Assembly (NCBI GenBank): GCA_903845045.1
Contig: CAIMWA010000642.1
Coordinates: 1-38,721 of the forward strand
DNA length: 38,721 nucleotides
Direction: 5' to 3'
From: an uncultured delta proteobacterium
GTDB taxonomy: Bacteria; Myxococcota_A; Polyangia; Polyangiales; Ga0077539
The translations under genes and the position numbers were made by a program. The notes beneath the pieces were generated by a model. It did no database searches, was not told where the DNA came from, and was given only the letters and a program-made list of their open reading frames with translations. Below are positions 1 through 8,675 of this stretch, piece by piece. Numbering within the stretch: the first letter of the stretch is position 1; every line of letters starts with the position of its first letter.

Positions 1-167
1 CGCGCGACGTCGTGGGCAGCGCCGTCGTCTGGATCGACCCCGGCACCTTCGACCGCGGCGTGCTCTGGGCCCTCAACCCCGGTCAGGCCCGCATCGACGC
101 CTGCCTCGGCACCGTTTGCGCCAGCACCGGCACGGACCGCAGCGCCCTCGCGACGGTCACGCCGTAG
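1..167 (+). CDS. C-terminal fragment of an unidentified protein
   Basis: The frame that ends at the TAG of 165-167 is open back to the window edge and encodes the last 54 or so residues of a protein whose start lies outside. The visible part contains WIDPGTFDRGVLWALNPG and ends in a Ser/Thr-rich tail with two Cys. I do not recognise a family. The codons have the GC-rich third positions of the neighbours, and a good hairpin terminator follows 13 bases after the stop, which supports this as a genuine gene end. Confidence 0.6.
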   Translation, partial: RDVVGSAVVWIDPGTFDRGVLWALNPGQARIDACLGTVCASTGTDRSALATVTP

Positions 168-180
168 CCCGCCCTCCTCC

Positions 181-214
181 CGCTCCGAGCAAGCCCATCG
201 GTTTGCTCGGAGCG
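181..214 (+). terminator. Hairpin terminator after the first gene
   Basis: A perfect 12-bp stem, CGCTCCGAGCAA (181-192) with TTGCTCGGAGCG (203-214), closes a 10-base loop 13 bases after the stop at 167. There is no long T tract. Its position between the end of a plus-strand gene and the end of the minus-strand GT8 gene suggests it stops transcription from both sides. Confidence 0.7.
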
Positions 215-276
215 CCTTCCCAACCCAGCATACAAGTTGTTTTCGAGCGGTGAGCCGCCCGGTTCGCGCTCCGTCG

Positions 277-1086
277 TCAGTCGCCGGAGATGGCGCGCAC
301 GACGTGGTCGAAGGTCCAGTCCTCGGCGGCGTGGAGGCGGTGGTGCCAGGCGCCGTCGCGCTCCGGGTGCAGCGCCGCGTAGGTCTCCCACCAGAGCCCC
401 GACGCCCCCGTGAAGGTCGGCGCGAGCCACGGCTTCTGCAACGTGTAGTGGACCACCCGCACGTCCGCGAGGAACTGCCGTCGCAGCGACGCGTGCGCCG
501 ACATGAACTGGAAGACGAAGTGGTGCACGTTGAACATCGACGGCAGCCGGTGCGTCGCGTCGAGGCTCCACCACTCGGGGAGCACGCTGTTCAGGAACCC
601 CTGGTCGCCGCCGTCGTAGGTCTTCGCGGCGCGCAGCGAAGCCTCGAGCGCGGCGAAGCGGGCCTTCGACGGCGCGAAGACCATCACCCCGGAGTTGAAG
701 CGGTCGGGCACGAAGAAGTCCGACGCGGCGGCGAAGTCCGGGCGGTCGAAGAGCTCGTCGATGTTGCGCAGCACCAGCGTGTCGGCGTCGAGGAACACGG
801 CCTTGCCCACGTCCTCGAGGCCGAAGGCGCGGAGCTTCGTGTACGTGTTCGCGAAGCGCGCGAAGAGCAGCTCGGCGGGCGGCGCGGGGTTCGCGAGGGG
901 CTCCACGCGACGCACCCTCCACCCGTCGTCGGCGAGGTGGTCGAGGGTGCGCTCGGGCACGTCCGGCGTCGCGAGCAGCACCCGCGGAACGGCGCTGCCC
1001 GTGGCGTACAGCGAGCGCCCGAGGGCCTCGACGCCGGGGGCGTAGGCATCGCCGCCGGCGATGAGGGTCACGTAGGCAGAGTCCAT
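277..1086 (-). CDS. Glycosyltransferase family 8 (glycogenin-like)
   Basis: The 269-residue protein begins MDSAYVTLIAGGDAYAPG and carries the GT8 metal-binding DxD motif as DAD at residues 100-102 (VFLDADTLV), followed by NIDELFD. Later come FNSGVMVF, DQGFLN and a C-terminal VVHYTLQKPW, all typical of the glycogenin/GT8 fold. The family transfers sugars from nucleotide sugars with retention; the acceptor cannot be read from sequence. The ATG at 1084-1086 has a GGAGG (complement of 1095-1099) 8 bases upstream. It is divergent from the GH13 gene with only 72 bases between, so the two may share control and a glucan-related role (inference). No signal peptide is seen, so it should be cytoplasmic. 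Confidence 0.88.
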   Translation of the reverse strand: MDSAYVTLIAGGDAYAPGVEALGRSLYATGSAVPRVLLATPDVPERTLDHLADDGWRVRRVEPLANPAPPAELLFARFANTYTKLRAFGLEDVGKAVFLDADTLVLRNIDELFDRPDFAAASDFFVPDRFNSGVMVFAPSKARFAALEASLRAAKTYDGGDQGFLNSVLPEWWSLDATHRLPSMFNVHHFVFQFMSAHASLRRQFLADVRVVHYTLQKPWLAPTFTGASGLWWETYAALHPERDGAWHHRLHAAEDWTFDHVVRAISGD

Positions 1087-1158
1087 GGTTCGATCCTCCG
1101 CGGCACCGAGGTCCAAGAAGCGGGCCGCGAGGCATCGCCCTTGCGTCGTCGCGTCGCC

Positions 1159-2985
1159 ATGAGCCACCGCCCGGCCCCGCCGCACGCATCTGCCGCCGCA
1201 ACGCAGGGTTCGCCCACGGCGTCGCGCGACGACACGCACACCGTGCGCGCCCCGCGTGCGCTCGCCGACGTCCCGTGGTGGCAGCGCACCACCGTCTATC
1301 AGGTCTATCCGCGCTCCTTCGCCGACTCCAACGGCGACGGCATCGGCGACCTGCGCGGCCTCATCGGGCGCCTCGGCCACCTGCACGCGCTCGGCGTCGA
1401 GACGCTCTGGGTGTCGCCGTTCTTCGACAGCCCGCAGCTCGATTTCGGCTACGACATCCGCGACCACTTCGCCGTCGCGCCGGAGTACGGCACCGCCGAC
1501 GACTGCCGCGCGCTCATCGATGCGGTGCACGCCCGCGGCATGCGCATCGTCTTCGACATGGTGCTCAACCACACGTCGGACCAGCACCCGTGGTTCCTCG
1601 CCTCGCGCGCCTCGCGCGACGCGCCCGAGCGCGGCTTCTACCTCTGGCGCGACGGCCGCAAGCCCCACGGACGCGCGCCGCCGAACAACTGGCGCTCCAT
1701 GCTCGGCCCCCGCGGATGGCACTACGACGCCGCCACGGAGCAGTGGTACTGGGCGTCGTTCCTGCCGTTCCAGCCGGACCTCAACTACCGCAACCCGGTG
1801 GTGAAGCGCGCGATGCTCGACGTCGTGCGCCACTGGCTCCGCGAGGGCGCCGACGGCCTGCGACTCGACGTCTTCGGCGCGCTCTTCAAGGACCCATCGT
1901 TCGCCGACAACCCGCTCTCGATGAAGCCCGTGCCCACGGGCCACGACGCCGAGGGCTTCTTCCAACGCCCGGTGCACACCGTCGACCATCCCGACACGCT
2001 CGCCTTCGCGCGCGAGCTCCGCGCCGTCGTCGACGCCTTCTCGGATCCTCCGCGCTTTCTCGTCGGCGAGGTCTTCGGCTCGCCGCGCGCCGTGCGCCGC
2101 TACTGCGGTGACGCCGCCGACGGGCTGCACCTCGTGTTCCTCTTCAAGACGCTGCAGACGCCCCTCGCGGCGTCCGGCGTGCGCGCGCTGCTCGCGGAGT
2201 TCGAGCGCGAGTTCCCGGCGCCGCTGTGCCCCACGTGGGTCTACGGCAACCACGATCGCCCGCGGCACACGCTCCGGCTGCGCAACCACGGCGGCAAGGC
2301 GCGGCTCCTCGCGATGCTGCAGCTCACCGCGCGCGGCGTGCCGTTCCTCTACTACGGCGAGGAGATCGGCATGGCGCACCCGGACCTTCCCGCGGAGCAC
2401 GGCCTCGACCCCGTCGCCGCGCGCTTTCGCTTCGTGCCGGGCTGGCTCGCGCGGTGGCTTCGTCGCAGCGGCATCCTGCTCAACCGCGACGAGGCCCGGC
2501 AGCCCATGGCCTGGGACCACGGACCCCACGGCGGCTTCACGCACCCCGACGCGCGACCCTGGCTCCCGCTGCACGCCGACGGCGCGCGCACCAACGTCGC
2601 CGCGCAGGAGTCGGACCCGGCGTCGATGCTCTGGTGCTACCGCCACCTCCTCGCGCTGCGTCGCGCGAGCCCCGCGCTCCACGCCGGAACGCTGCAGCTC
2701 CACGCCCGCCGCGACGTGCCCTCGTCGGTGGTCGCCTATCGGCGCGCGTGGGACGGCGAGCCCGCGTCCGACGTCGCCGACGTCTTCCTCAACTTCGGCG
2801 GACGCGACGTGACGGTGCGCGTTCCCGGCGCCGAGGGCTGCGCGCTCTTCTCGACGGCGACGGGCCACGGCGTGCAGCGCGGCGGCGAGCGCGTGCTGCG
2901 GCCCTGGGAGGGCGTCGTGCTCCTCGGGGGTGCCCCGTCAGTCGCGGGGAACGTCGCCGGGAGCGCCCGCATCGACGGGGCCTGA
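1159..2985 (+). CDS. GH13 alpha-glucosidase / alpha-amylase family enzyme
   Basis: The 608-residue protein has the full set of GH13 landmarks: WWQRTTVYQVYPRSF at the start of the barrel, region I as DMVLNH, region II GLRLDV with nucleophile Asp237, region III GEVF with acid/base Glu304, and region IV GNHDRPR with Asp366. FLYYGEEIGM and a C-terminal beta domain follow. This pattern matches the oligo-1,6-glucosidase / alpha-glucosidase / trehalose-synthase branch; exact substrate is open. About 35 poorly conserved residues precede the barrel, with no convincing signal peptide. ATG 1159 is the nearest start to the conserved domain; its ribosome site is weak. The 3' end overlaps the opposite-strand thioredoxin-like gene by 48 bases. 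Confidence 0.9.
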   Translation: MSHRPAPPHASAAATQGSPTASRDDTHTVRAPRALADVPWWQRTTVYQVYPRSFADSNGDGIGDLRGLIGRLGHLHALGVETLWVSPFFDSPQLDFGYDIRDHFAVAPEYGTADDCRALIDAVHARGMRIVFDMVLNHTSDQHPWFLASRASRDAPERGFYLWRDGRKPHGRAPPNNWRSMLGPRGWHYDAATEQWYWASFLPFQPDLNYRNPVVKRAMLDVVRHWLREGADGLRLDVFGALFKDPSFADNPLSMKPVPTGHDAEGFFQRPVHTVDHPDTLAFARELRAVVDAFSDPPRFLVGEVFGSPRAVRRYCGDAADGLHLVFLFKTLQTPLAASGVRALLAEFEREFPAPLCPTWVYGNHDRPRHTLRLRNHGGKARLLAMLQLTARGVPFLYYGEEIGMAHPDLPAEHGLDPVAARFRFVPGWLARWLRRSGILLNRDEARQPMAWDHGPHGGFTHPDARPWLPLHADGARTNVAAQESDPASMLWCYRHLLALRRASPALHAGTLQLHARRDVPSSVVAYRRAWDGEPASDVADVFLNFGGRDVTVRVPGAEGCALFSTATGHGVQRGGERVLRPWEGVVLLGGAPSVAGNVAGSARIDGA

Positions 2986-3543
2986 GAGACCCGGGCGAGG
3001 GAGCGCCGCGGCGATGCGCGCGAGGCCGGCGGCGTCGAACTCGCCGTGCAGCGTGAGCACCACTGTGCCCTGCGGATCGACGACGAAGACCCACGGAAGC
3101 TCCGAGTCGCCGAGTCCGAGCTGCGAGGCGAGGGAGCCGTCGCGCGAGAGCCACACGGTGTTCCAGTGCGACCGCGGCGTTCTCTCGCGGGCGCTCGAGC
3201 GCACCGTCGAACTCGGCACCAGCGCGAAGATGTCGAGCGCCGTGAAGGTCAGCATCCGCGAGCCCGGCGGCATCACGAGCTCGATGGGACGCCACCAGCG
3301 CTCGAGCGCCGGCCCGATGTCCTTGTCCGTCATCGCGCAGATCACGGTCCAGCGACCGGTGAGGTCGTGGCGCGTGTGCCGCGTGCCCTCGAGGTCGTCC
3401 ACGGAGAACTCCGGAAAGGCCCTGCCGCCCCGGGGTTGCGCGCGCGCCACGTCACCGCGCAGAAGCATCGCGACGAGCGCCGCGCCGAAGATCGAAGCCC
3501 CCGCGTGCGGCCGCCTCGAAGACCTGTCGTGCAGCGTGTTCAT
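2938..3543 (-). CDS. Exported thioredoxin-fold protein without a CXXC motif
   Basis: The 201-residue protein has an N-terminal signal peptide (hydrophobic stretch about residues 15-30, likely cleavage after ARA35). The rest reads like a redoxin-type thioredoxin fold: a FPEFSVDDLEG opening, DLTGRWTVICAMTDKD where the active site should be, then LPWVFVVDPQGTVVLTLHGEFD for the cis-Pro strand region. Where redoxins have CXXC there is only one Cys (in VICAM), so dithiol chemistry is not expected. Role unknown; it may be a binding or structural relative of peroxiredoxin-like proteins. It converges on the GH13 gene with a 48-base coding overlap. Confidence 0.7.
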   Translation of the reverse strand: MNTLHDRSSRRPHAGASIFGAALVAMLLRGDVARAQPRGGRAFPEFSVDDLEGTRHTRHDLTGRWTVICAMTDKDIGPALERWWRPIELVMPPGSRMLTFTALDIFALVPSSTVRSSARERTPRSHWNTVWLSRDGSLASQLGLGDSELPWVFVVDPQGTVVLTLHGEFDAAGLARIAAALPRPGLSGPVDAGAPGDVPRD

Positions 3544-3639
3544 GCCGTCTCACGCTGCAAGGCGACGACCACCGACGGACCGCCCGCGCGCGCAGCCCAT
3601 CGCACGGCGCGAGCGGTCTCGGGGCGCACAATTCGCAGG

Positions 3640-5439
3640 TCAGAACGAACCGGGGTGCATGCCGACGTAGGAGTCCTCGGCGTCGCGGCAGAGCGCGGCG
3701 AGGGCCTTCACCCGTGGGAGCTCCGTGCGCAGCCAGTACTGCGCCGCCCGGAGCTTGCCGTCGACGAAGGCCTCGTCGAGACCCTGCGCTCGCTTCGCCG
3801 CCGCGGCCTGCAGCACCCACTGCCACGCCACGCACACCGTCGAGAACAGCTCGAGGTAGTCCGCCGAGTGCGCGAGCATGGCCTCGGGATCGCCCGCGAG
3901 GCCCCGCGACGCGAGCTCGAAGGTCAGCGCCACGACCTCGTCGGCGGCCTCGTCGAGGGCGTCGCACCACGCGCTCGGCAGCCCCGCGGAGCGTCCATCG
4001 GCAGCCGCCTCGGCGATGACCGAACGCCAGGCTTGGAGTGCCTCGCCGTTCGCTGCCACGGCCTTGCGACCCAGCAGGTCGAGGCCCTGGATGCCCGTGG
4101 TCCCCTCGTGCAGGCTGTTGAGCTTCTGGTCGCGCAGCCACAGCTCCGGAAGATACTCAGAGGTGTATCCGTAGCCGCCGTGCACCTGCACCGCGAGGGT
4201 GTTCGCCTCGAAGCCGCGCTCCGCCGGAAAGCTCTTCGCGACGGGCGTGAGCAGGTCGAGGAGCCAGCGCGCGCGGGTGCGCTCCGTGGCGTCGACGGCG
4301 TGCTCCGAGAGGTCCGCGAGGCGCGCCGTGGCGAGCACCAGCGAGAGGGCTCCCTCGGCGATGGCCTTCTGCCGCAGCAGCATGCGCCGCACGTCGGCGT
4401 GGGCGACGATCGGAACCTGCGGGTCCTTCGCGTCGCGGCTGCGCAGGCCGCGTCCCTGCGTGCGGTCGACGGCGTAGCGCACGGCCTCGCGGTAGCCGGC
4501 GTAGGCCGTCGCCGCGGCGCTCGCACCGACGCCCACGCGCGCTGCGTTCATCATCTGGAACATCTGCGCGAGGCCGCGCCCCTCGTCGCCGACGAGCCAC
4601 CCGTGGCAGTCGCCGCGGTCGCCGAAGGAGAGCGCCACGCTCGGCAGCGCGCGCCAGCCGATCTTGTGCAGCACGCCGGTGCAGGTCACGTCGTTGGGCA
4701 CGGTGCCGCCGCCGTCCGCGTCGCGGCGCTTGGGCACGCAGAAGAGCGAAACGCCGCGGGCCCCCGCGGGAGCGCCGTCGGTGCGCGCGAGCACCATGTG
4801 CACGATGTCGTCGGTGAGGTCGTGCTCGCCGCCGGAGATGAAGATCTTGGCGCCGCGCACGCGCCACGTTCCGTCGCCGGCGGGCGAGGCGATGGTGGTG
4901 ATGTCGCCGAGGCTCGATCCCGCGTGGGGCTCCGTGAGGGCCATGGTCCCCGTCGCGCGGCCCTCGTAGAGCGCGGTCATCCAGCGCGCCTTGAGCGCGT
5001 TGCTGCCGAACGATTCGAGCAGGTGCGCGGCCTCCGTGGTGAGCATCGCGAGGCCCGCGCCGGCGGCGTTGCCCGCGCACACGTACGCGTTGGCGGCGGT
5101 GGCGACGAGCGTCGGGAGCTGCTGCCCGCCGACGGACTCCGGGCGCGTCGCGGCGAGCACGCCGGCCTCGGCGAGCACGGCGAACATGCGCTTCATCGCG
5201 GGATGAAGCTCCACGGCCCCGTCGCGGAGCTGCGGCGGCGCGAGGTCCGTCGCGCGGAACGACGGGAAGAACACCTCGCGGGCGATGCGCCGCAGGCTGC
5301 CCACGGCGAGGTCGAAGGTCTCGCGGTCGTGCGCGGCGAAGTGCGGCAGCGCGCACAGCTCCGTCGCGCGGTGCACGTCGTGGAGCAGGAAGTCGACGTC
5401 GCGGTCGACGAGCAGCGGGTTCGGGTCCGGGGTGGCCAT
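3640..5439 (-). CDS. Large acyl-CoA dehydrogenase (DmdC-like subfamily)
   Basis: The 599-residue flavoprotein contains ALTEPHAGSSLGDI (FAD/substrate site), KIFISGGEHDLTDDIVHMVLAR, the helical-domain MMNAARVGVG, and the family-specific VQVHGGYGYTSEYLPELWLRDQ with LHEGTTGIQGLDLLGRK. The length near 600 and the extra C-terminal domain fit the long acyl-CoA dehydrogenases related to 3-methylmercaptopropionyl-CoA dehydrogenase, rather than the 380-residue short type. It would oxidise an acyl-CoA to the enoyl-CoA and pass electrons to ETF. The actual chain is not readable. No other beta-oxidation gene is adjacent. ATG 5437-5439 is chosen because the conserved N-terminal segment (NPLLVDRDVDFLLHDV) starts right after it. 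Confidence 0.92.
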   Translation of the reverse strand: MATPDPNPLLVDRDVDFLLHDVHRATELCALPHFAAHDRETFDLAVGSLRRIAREVFFPSFRATDLAPPQLRDGAVELHPAMKRMFAVLAEAGVLAATRPESVGGQQLPTLVATAANAYVCAGNAAGAGLAMLTTEAAHLLESFGSNALKARWMTALYEGRATGTMALTEPHAGSSLGDITTIASPAGDGTWRVRGAKIFISGGEHDLTDDIVHMVLARTDGAPAGARGVSLFCVPKRRDADGGGTVPNDVTCTGVLHKIGWRALPSVALSFGDRGDCHGWLVGDEGRGLAQMFQMMNAARVGVGASAAATAYAGYREAVRYAVDRTQGRGLRSRDAKDPQVPIVAHADVRRMLLRQKAIAEGALSLVLATARLADLSEHAVDATERTRARWLLDLLTPVAKSFPAERGFEANTLAVQVHGGYGYTSEYLPELWLRDQKLNSLHEGTTGIQGLDLLGRKAVAANGEALQAWRSVIAEAAADGRSAGLPSAWCDALDEAADEVVALTFELASRGLAGDPEAMLAHSADYLELFSTVCVAWQWVLQAAAAKRAQGLDEAFVDGKLRAAQYWLRTELPRVKALAALCRDAEDSYVGMHPGSF

Positions 5440-5520
5440 GGTGTGCGCACGGTACGTCGGGCGCGGGCGGCGGCGCGACCGCGGTTGACGCAGCCCGCGC
5501 GGGTGCCGCAGAACGACGGC

Positions 5521-6105
5521 GTGCACGCGCTCCGTGGTCTCGCGATGCTGCCGCTGCTCGCCGCCTGCGCCGACGCGGCGCCGACGGGCATGGACGCCGG
5601 CCCCGTGCCCGTACAGTGGGTCAGTCTCGGCGACGGCGGCTGCGGAGCGCGGGCGCGCAGGGTTCCGACGCTCCCCGGCGTGCACGTCGACCCCGATGCG
5701 GGCACGCCCGTGTGGCTCACGAACCCGCCCTCGTCGGGTCCCCACTTTCCGGTCTGGACCCACTGGGGCGCGTGGACCGGCGTGCCCCGCGGGAACTGGG
5801 TGCACAACCTCGAGCACGGCGGCGTCGCGCTGCTCTACCGCTGCGATGGTCCCGAGTGCGAGGCGCGGCGCGCGGCGCTCGTCGCGGTGATGAACGCGCT
5901 GCCGACGGACCCCACGTGCCTTCCGCCGGTGCGCGTGCGCGTGGTGGTCACCGACGACCGCGACATCGTCACGCCCGTCGCGGCGGCGGCGTGGGGCGCC
6001 GTGTACGAGGCCCAGTGCGTCGACGAGCCGTCGCTGCGCGCCTTCTACGCCATGTTCCCGCGCCACGCGCCAGAGGACCTCTGCGCCGACGGTGCGTACC
6101 CGTGA
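5521..6105 (+). CDS. DUF3105 lipoprotein
   Basis: With the GTG at 5521 the product is 194 residues and starts with a lipoprotein signal (basic HALR, hydrophobic LAMLPLL, lipobox LAAC). Starts at GTG 5503 and ATG 5545 are also in frame; 5521 gives the best-proportioned signal peptide. The mature part has the DUF3105 hallmarks NPPSSGPHFPVW, HWGAW and NWVHNLEHGGVALLY, with several His and Cys. The function of this family is not known. The TGA overlaps the GTG of the downstream esterase by 4 bases, so the pair is translationally coupled. It lies divergent from the acyl-CoA dehydrogenase. Confidence 0.82.
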   Translation: MHALRGLAMLPLLAACADAAPTGMDAGPVPVQWVSLGDGGCGARARRVPTLPGVHVDPDAGTPVWLTNPPSSGPHFPVWTHWGAWTGVPRGNWVHNLEHGGVALLYRCDGPECEARRAALVAVMNALPTDPTCLPPVRVRVVVTDDRDIVTPVAAAAWGAVYEAQCVDEPSLRAFYAMFPRHAPEDLCADGAYP

Positions 6106-7379
6106 CGGGCACCGCGCTCTTCGCCCTCGGCGCCGTCAGCGCGGCCCTCGCGGTGAACGTGCTGCGCCCCGCGCACACCCCGCCGCCGGTGGCCATCGCG
6201 AGCTTCTTCGCGGGCTGGGTCGTCGGCGAGCTCGCGCTGCACGTCGTCGCCGTCGAGGTCCTGGTCGCCGCGGTGGCCGTGGCGCACGGAGCGTGGCGCG
6301 ATCCCTTCGGCGTCGCGGGGCTCGCGCTGCTGGCCCTCTCGTGGTGGCTCTTCGTGCGGGGACACGCGCGCAGCGCCGGGGCCCGCGACGCCATCGACGG
6401 CGCCGTCGCCGAGGCCCTCGGTCCCGGACATCGCGCCGAGCTTGCGGCGGTGCCCGCGGCGGTCCTCGCGCCCTCGTACCGACGCGCCTCGCTGGTGGTC
6501 CCGTTTCGCCCCGCGCGCCCCGGCGTGCGTCGCGTCGGCGGCGTGGTCTACGGCGAGGCCGGCGGGCGGCCGCTGCACCTCGACGTGCTGCACCGTCCCG
6601 ACCGCGCCCTGCGCGCCCCCGCGCTGGTGTACGTGCACGGCGGCGCGTGGATCATCGGGCACCGTCGCTACCAGGGCCTCGCGCTCATGCACCCCATGGC
6701 GGAGCGAGGCTGGGTCTGCTTCTCCGTGGGCTACCGGCTGAGCCCCGGCGCGACCTTTCCCGACCACGTCGTCGACGTGAAGAAGGCCATCGCGTGGGTG
6801 CGCGCCCACGCCGAAGAGTGGGGCATCGACCCCGACTTCATCGTGCTCGCAGGCAACAGCGCCGGCGGCCACCTCGCGGCCCTCGCGGCGCTCAGCGCCA
6901 ACGACCCCGCGCTGCAGCCCGGCTTCGCGAGCGCCGACACCTCCGTCGCGGCGTGCGCGGCGTTCTACGGCGTCTACGACTTCACCGATCGCCACGGCCA
7001 CTGGCCGCACCGCACGCTGCACTGGCTCCTCGAGTCGGTGGTGATGAAGCGCCGCCGCGCCGACGACCCCGCGGCCTTCGAGCGCGCGTCGCCGCTCTCG
7101 CGGGTGCACCCCGGCGCGCCGCCGTTCCTCCTGGTGCACGGAACGCACGACAGCCTCGTGCCCATCGCCGAGTCACGGCGCTTCCTCGAGGCCCTCCGCG
7201 AGCGCTCCCGCGGGGCGTCGGCGCTGGCCGAGATCCCTGGGGCGCAGCACGCCTTCGAGGTGTTCCCGTCGGTGCGCGGGGCCCACGTCATCGACGGCGT
7301 GATCCGCTGGCTGTCGGTGTTGTGGGCGCGGCACCGGGCGCGGCGCGGCGACGTCAGCCCGTCTTCGGACAGTGCCTAG
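6102..7379 (+). CDS. Membrane-anchored alpha/beta-hydrolase esterase
   Basis: The 425-residue protein has two parts. Residues 1-90 form about three hydrophobic segments (ALFALGAVSAALAVNVL; AIASFFAGWVVGELALHVVAV; FGVAGLALLALSWWLFV). Residues 145-410 form an esterase/lipase domain of the hormone-sensitive-lipase/acetyl-esterase type: oxyanion HGGAW (His179), nucleophile elbow GNSAGG with Ser253, and Asp350 (GTHDSLVP) and His383 (GAQHAFEV) completing the triad. It would hydrolyse short-chain or lipid-linked esters near the membrane; the substrate is unknown. It starts with GTG inside the stop of the DUF3105 gene and ends overlapping the opposite-strand serine hydrolase by 26 bases. Confidence 0.87.
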   Translation: MTGTALFALGAVSAALAVNVLRPAHTPPPVAIASFFAGWVVGELALHVVAVEVLVAAVAVAHGAWRDPFGVAGLALLALSWWLFVRGHARSAGARDAIDGAVAEALGPGHRAELAAVPAAVLAPSYRRASLVVPFRPARPGVRRVGGVVYGEAGGRPLHLDVLHRPDRALRAPALVYVHGGAWIIGHRRYQGLALMHPMAERGWVCFSVGYRLSPGATFPDHVVDVKKAIAWVRAHAEEWGIDPDFIVLAGNSAGGHLAALAALSANDPALQPGFASADTSVAACAAFYGVYDFTDRHGHWPHRTLHWLLESVVMKRRRADDPAAFERASPLSRVHPGAPPFLLVHGTHDSLVPIAESRRFLEALRERSRGASALAEIPGAQHAFEVFPSVRGAHVIDGVIRWLSVLWARHRARRGDVSPSSDSA

Positions 7380-8628
7380 CGATGGTCCGCGCCACGTTCA
7401 GCCAGAGGAGCTGACCGGGCGTGATGAACGGCTTGCCGCTCGTGAGGATCGCCACGGAGATGGCGCGCTCGGGGTCGGCGTAGACCGACACCGCGGTGAA
7501 GCCGATGTGCCCGTAGGCCTTGGCGCTGTGCGGCCCGTAGAGGCTGAACGCCTCGCTGCCGAGCATGAAGCCCATGCCGTAGCGCACCGGCAGCCCGAGA
7601 AACGAGTCGACGATGAGGTACGACTGCTCGGCCACGGCGCGGCGCACCGTGCGGCCCTCGTAGATGCGCACGCCGTCGAGGGTGCCGCCCTGCAGCAGCA
7701 GCTCGAAGAACCGCGAGGCCTCGTTGGCCGAGCTGATGATGTTCCCGGACGGAATGATCGCCGTGAGGAACCGCGGGTCGTTGGAGAGCGCCGTGGCCTC
7801 CCGCGCACCCACGCCGAGGGAGCGCTCGAGCATCCAAGATGCGGGCGGAAACGGCGGGATGCCCGTGAAGGCGTTCACGGCGACGTCGTTCACGCGCGCC
7901 TCGTCGACGCCGTAGTCGAAGCCCGCGAAGCCAAGCGGGTCGAGGATCTCGTCGCGGAGGTAGCGACGGATGTCCCGCCCGGTCACGCGCCGCACGATCT
8001 CGCCGAGCAGGAAGCCGCTCGTCACGGCGTGGTACGAGAGCTGGCGCCCCGGCACGTAGAGCGGCCTCGCGTTGCAGAGCAGGTCGACGATGCGCACCGG
8101 GTCGACGAGGTCGTCGAGGGACACCCGGTGCCCGGGAATCGCCGGGATGCCCGCGCGGTGCGAGAGGAGATGGCGGATCGTCGCGCCCTCCTTGCCGTGC
8201 CGGCCGAACTCCGGGATGTACTCCACGATGCGGTCGTCGAGGTGCAGCCGCCCGCGCTGGTCGAGCAGGTGGATCACCATCGCGGTGACGGCCTTGCTCG
8301 CCGAGTAGAGGTTGAAGAGCGAGTCGTGGCGCACCGGCACCCGCGCGCCGTCCACCGGGTCCGTCGGCGCGTTGCCGCGAAGGTGGCCGATGGCGCGGTC
8401 GACGACGACCTTGCCGTGGCGCCGCACGCACAGCCCGATGGCCGGGTGCAGCCCCGAGCGGTAGAGCAGCACCACCGCGTTCCAGATGGCGTCGACGTCG
8501 GCGCGGGTGAGGCCCGCCTCGGCGGGGTCGACCTCGGCGGCGGTGTTCGTGCTCGTCACCTCGTCGGGGGGAGCGACGCGCACGCACTCGGCGACGCCGA
8601 AGCCGTAGCTGAGGAGATCGGTCTTCAT
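7354..8628 (-). CDS. Serine hydrolase of the beta-lactamase / EstB fold
   Basis: The 424-residue protein carries the class C beta-lactamase-like SxxK as SASK (Ser109, Lys112) in NLYSASKAVTAM, then LLSHRAGIPAI, and a Tyr motif in LSYHAVTSGFLLGEI. The C-terminal KAYGHIGFTAVSVYADPERAISVAILTSG occupies the KTG-box position, with HIG in its place, as in esterases of this fold. No signal peptide is visible, which argues against a true antibiotic beta-lactamase and for an esterase or peptidase-like role (inference). The ATG at 8626-8628 is the only sensible start. The gene converges on the membrane esterase with a 26-base overlap of coding ends. Confidence 0.87.
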   Translation of the reverse strand: MKTDLLSYGFGVAECVRVAPPDEVTSTNTAAEVDPAEAGLTRADVDAIWNAVVLLYRSGLHPAIGLCVRRHGKVVVDRAIGHLRGNAPTDPVDGARVPVRHDSLFNLYSASKAVTAMVIHLLDQRGRLHLDDRIVEYIPEFGRHGKEGATIRHLLSHRAGIPAIPGHRVSLDDLVDPVRIVDLLCNARPLYVPGRQLSYHAVTSGFLLGEIVRRVTGRDIRRYLRDEILDPLGFAGFDYGVDEARVNDVAVNAFTGIPPFPPASWMLERSLGVGAREATALSNDPRFLTAIIPSGNIISSANEASRFFELLLQGGTLDGVRIYEGRTVRRAVAEQSYLIVDSFLGLPVRYGMGFMLGSEAFSLYGPHSAKAYGHIGFTAVSVYADPERAISVAILTSGKPFITPGQLLWLNVARTIARHCPKTG

Positions 8629-8675
8629 GCCCGTGCAGCGTACGATGCTACACGGCGCGAAGGGGAGGTGGCAGC

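Noticed and set aside
7354..8628. Antibiotic-resistance beta-lactamase
   Set aside because: No signal peptide, and the KTG position reads HIG; the sequence fits esterase-like members of the fold better.
8633..8653. Imperfect hairpin GTGCAGC / GCTACAC between pntB and the serine hydrolase
   Set aside because: One mismatch in seven pairs, no T tract, and it lies immediately upstream of the serine hydrolase start; too weak to call.
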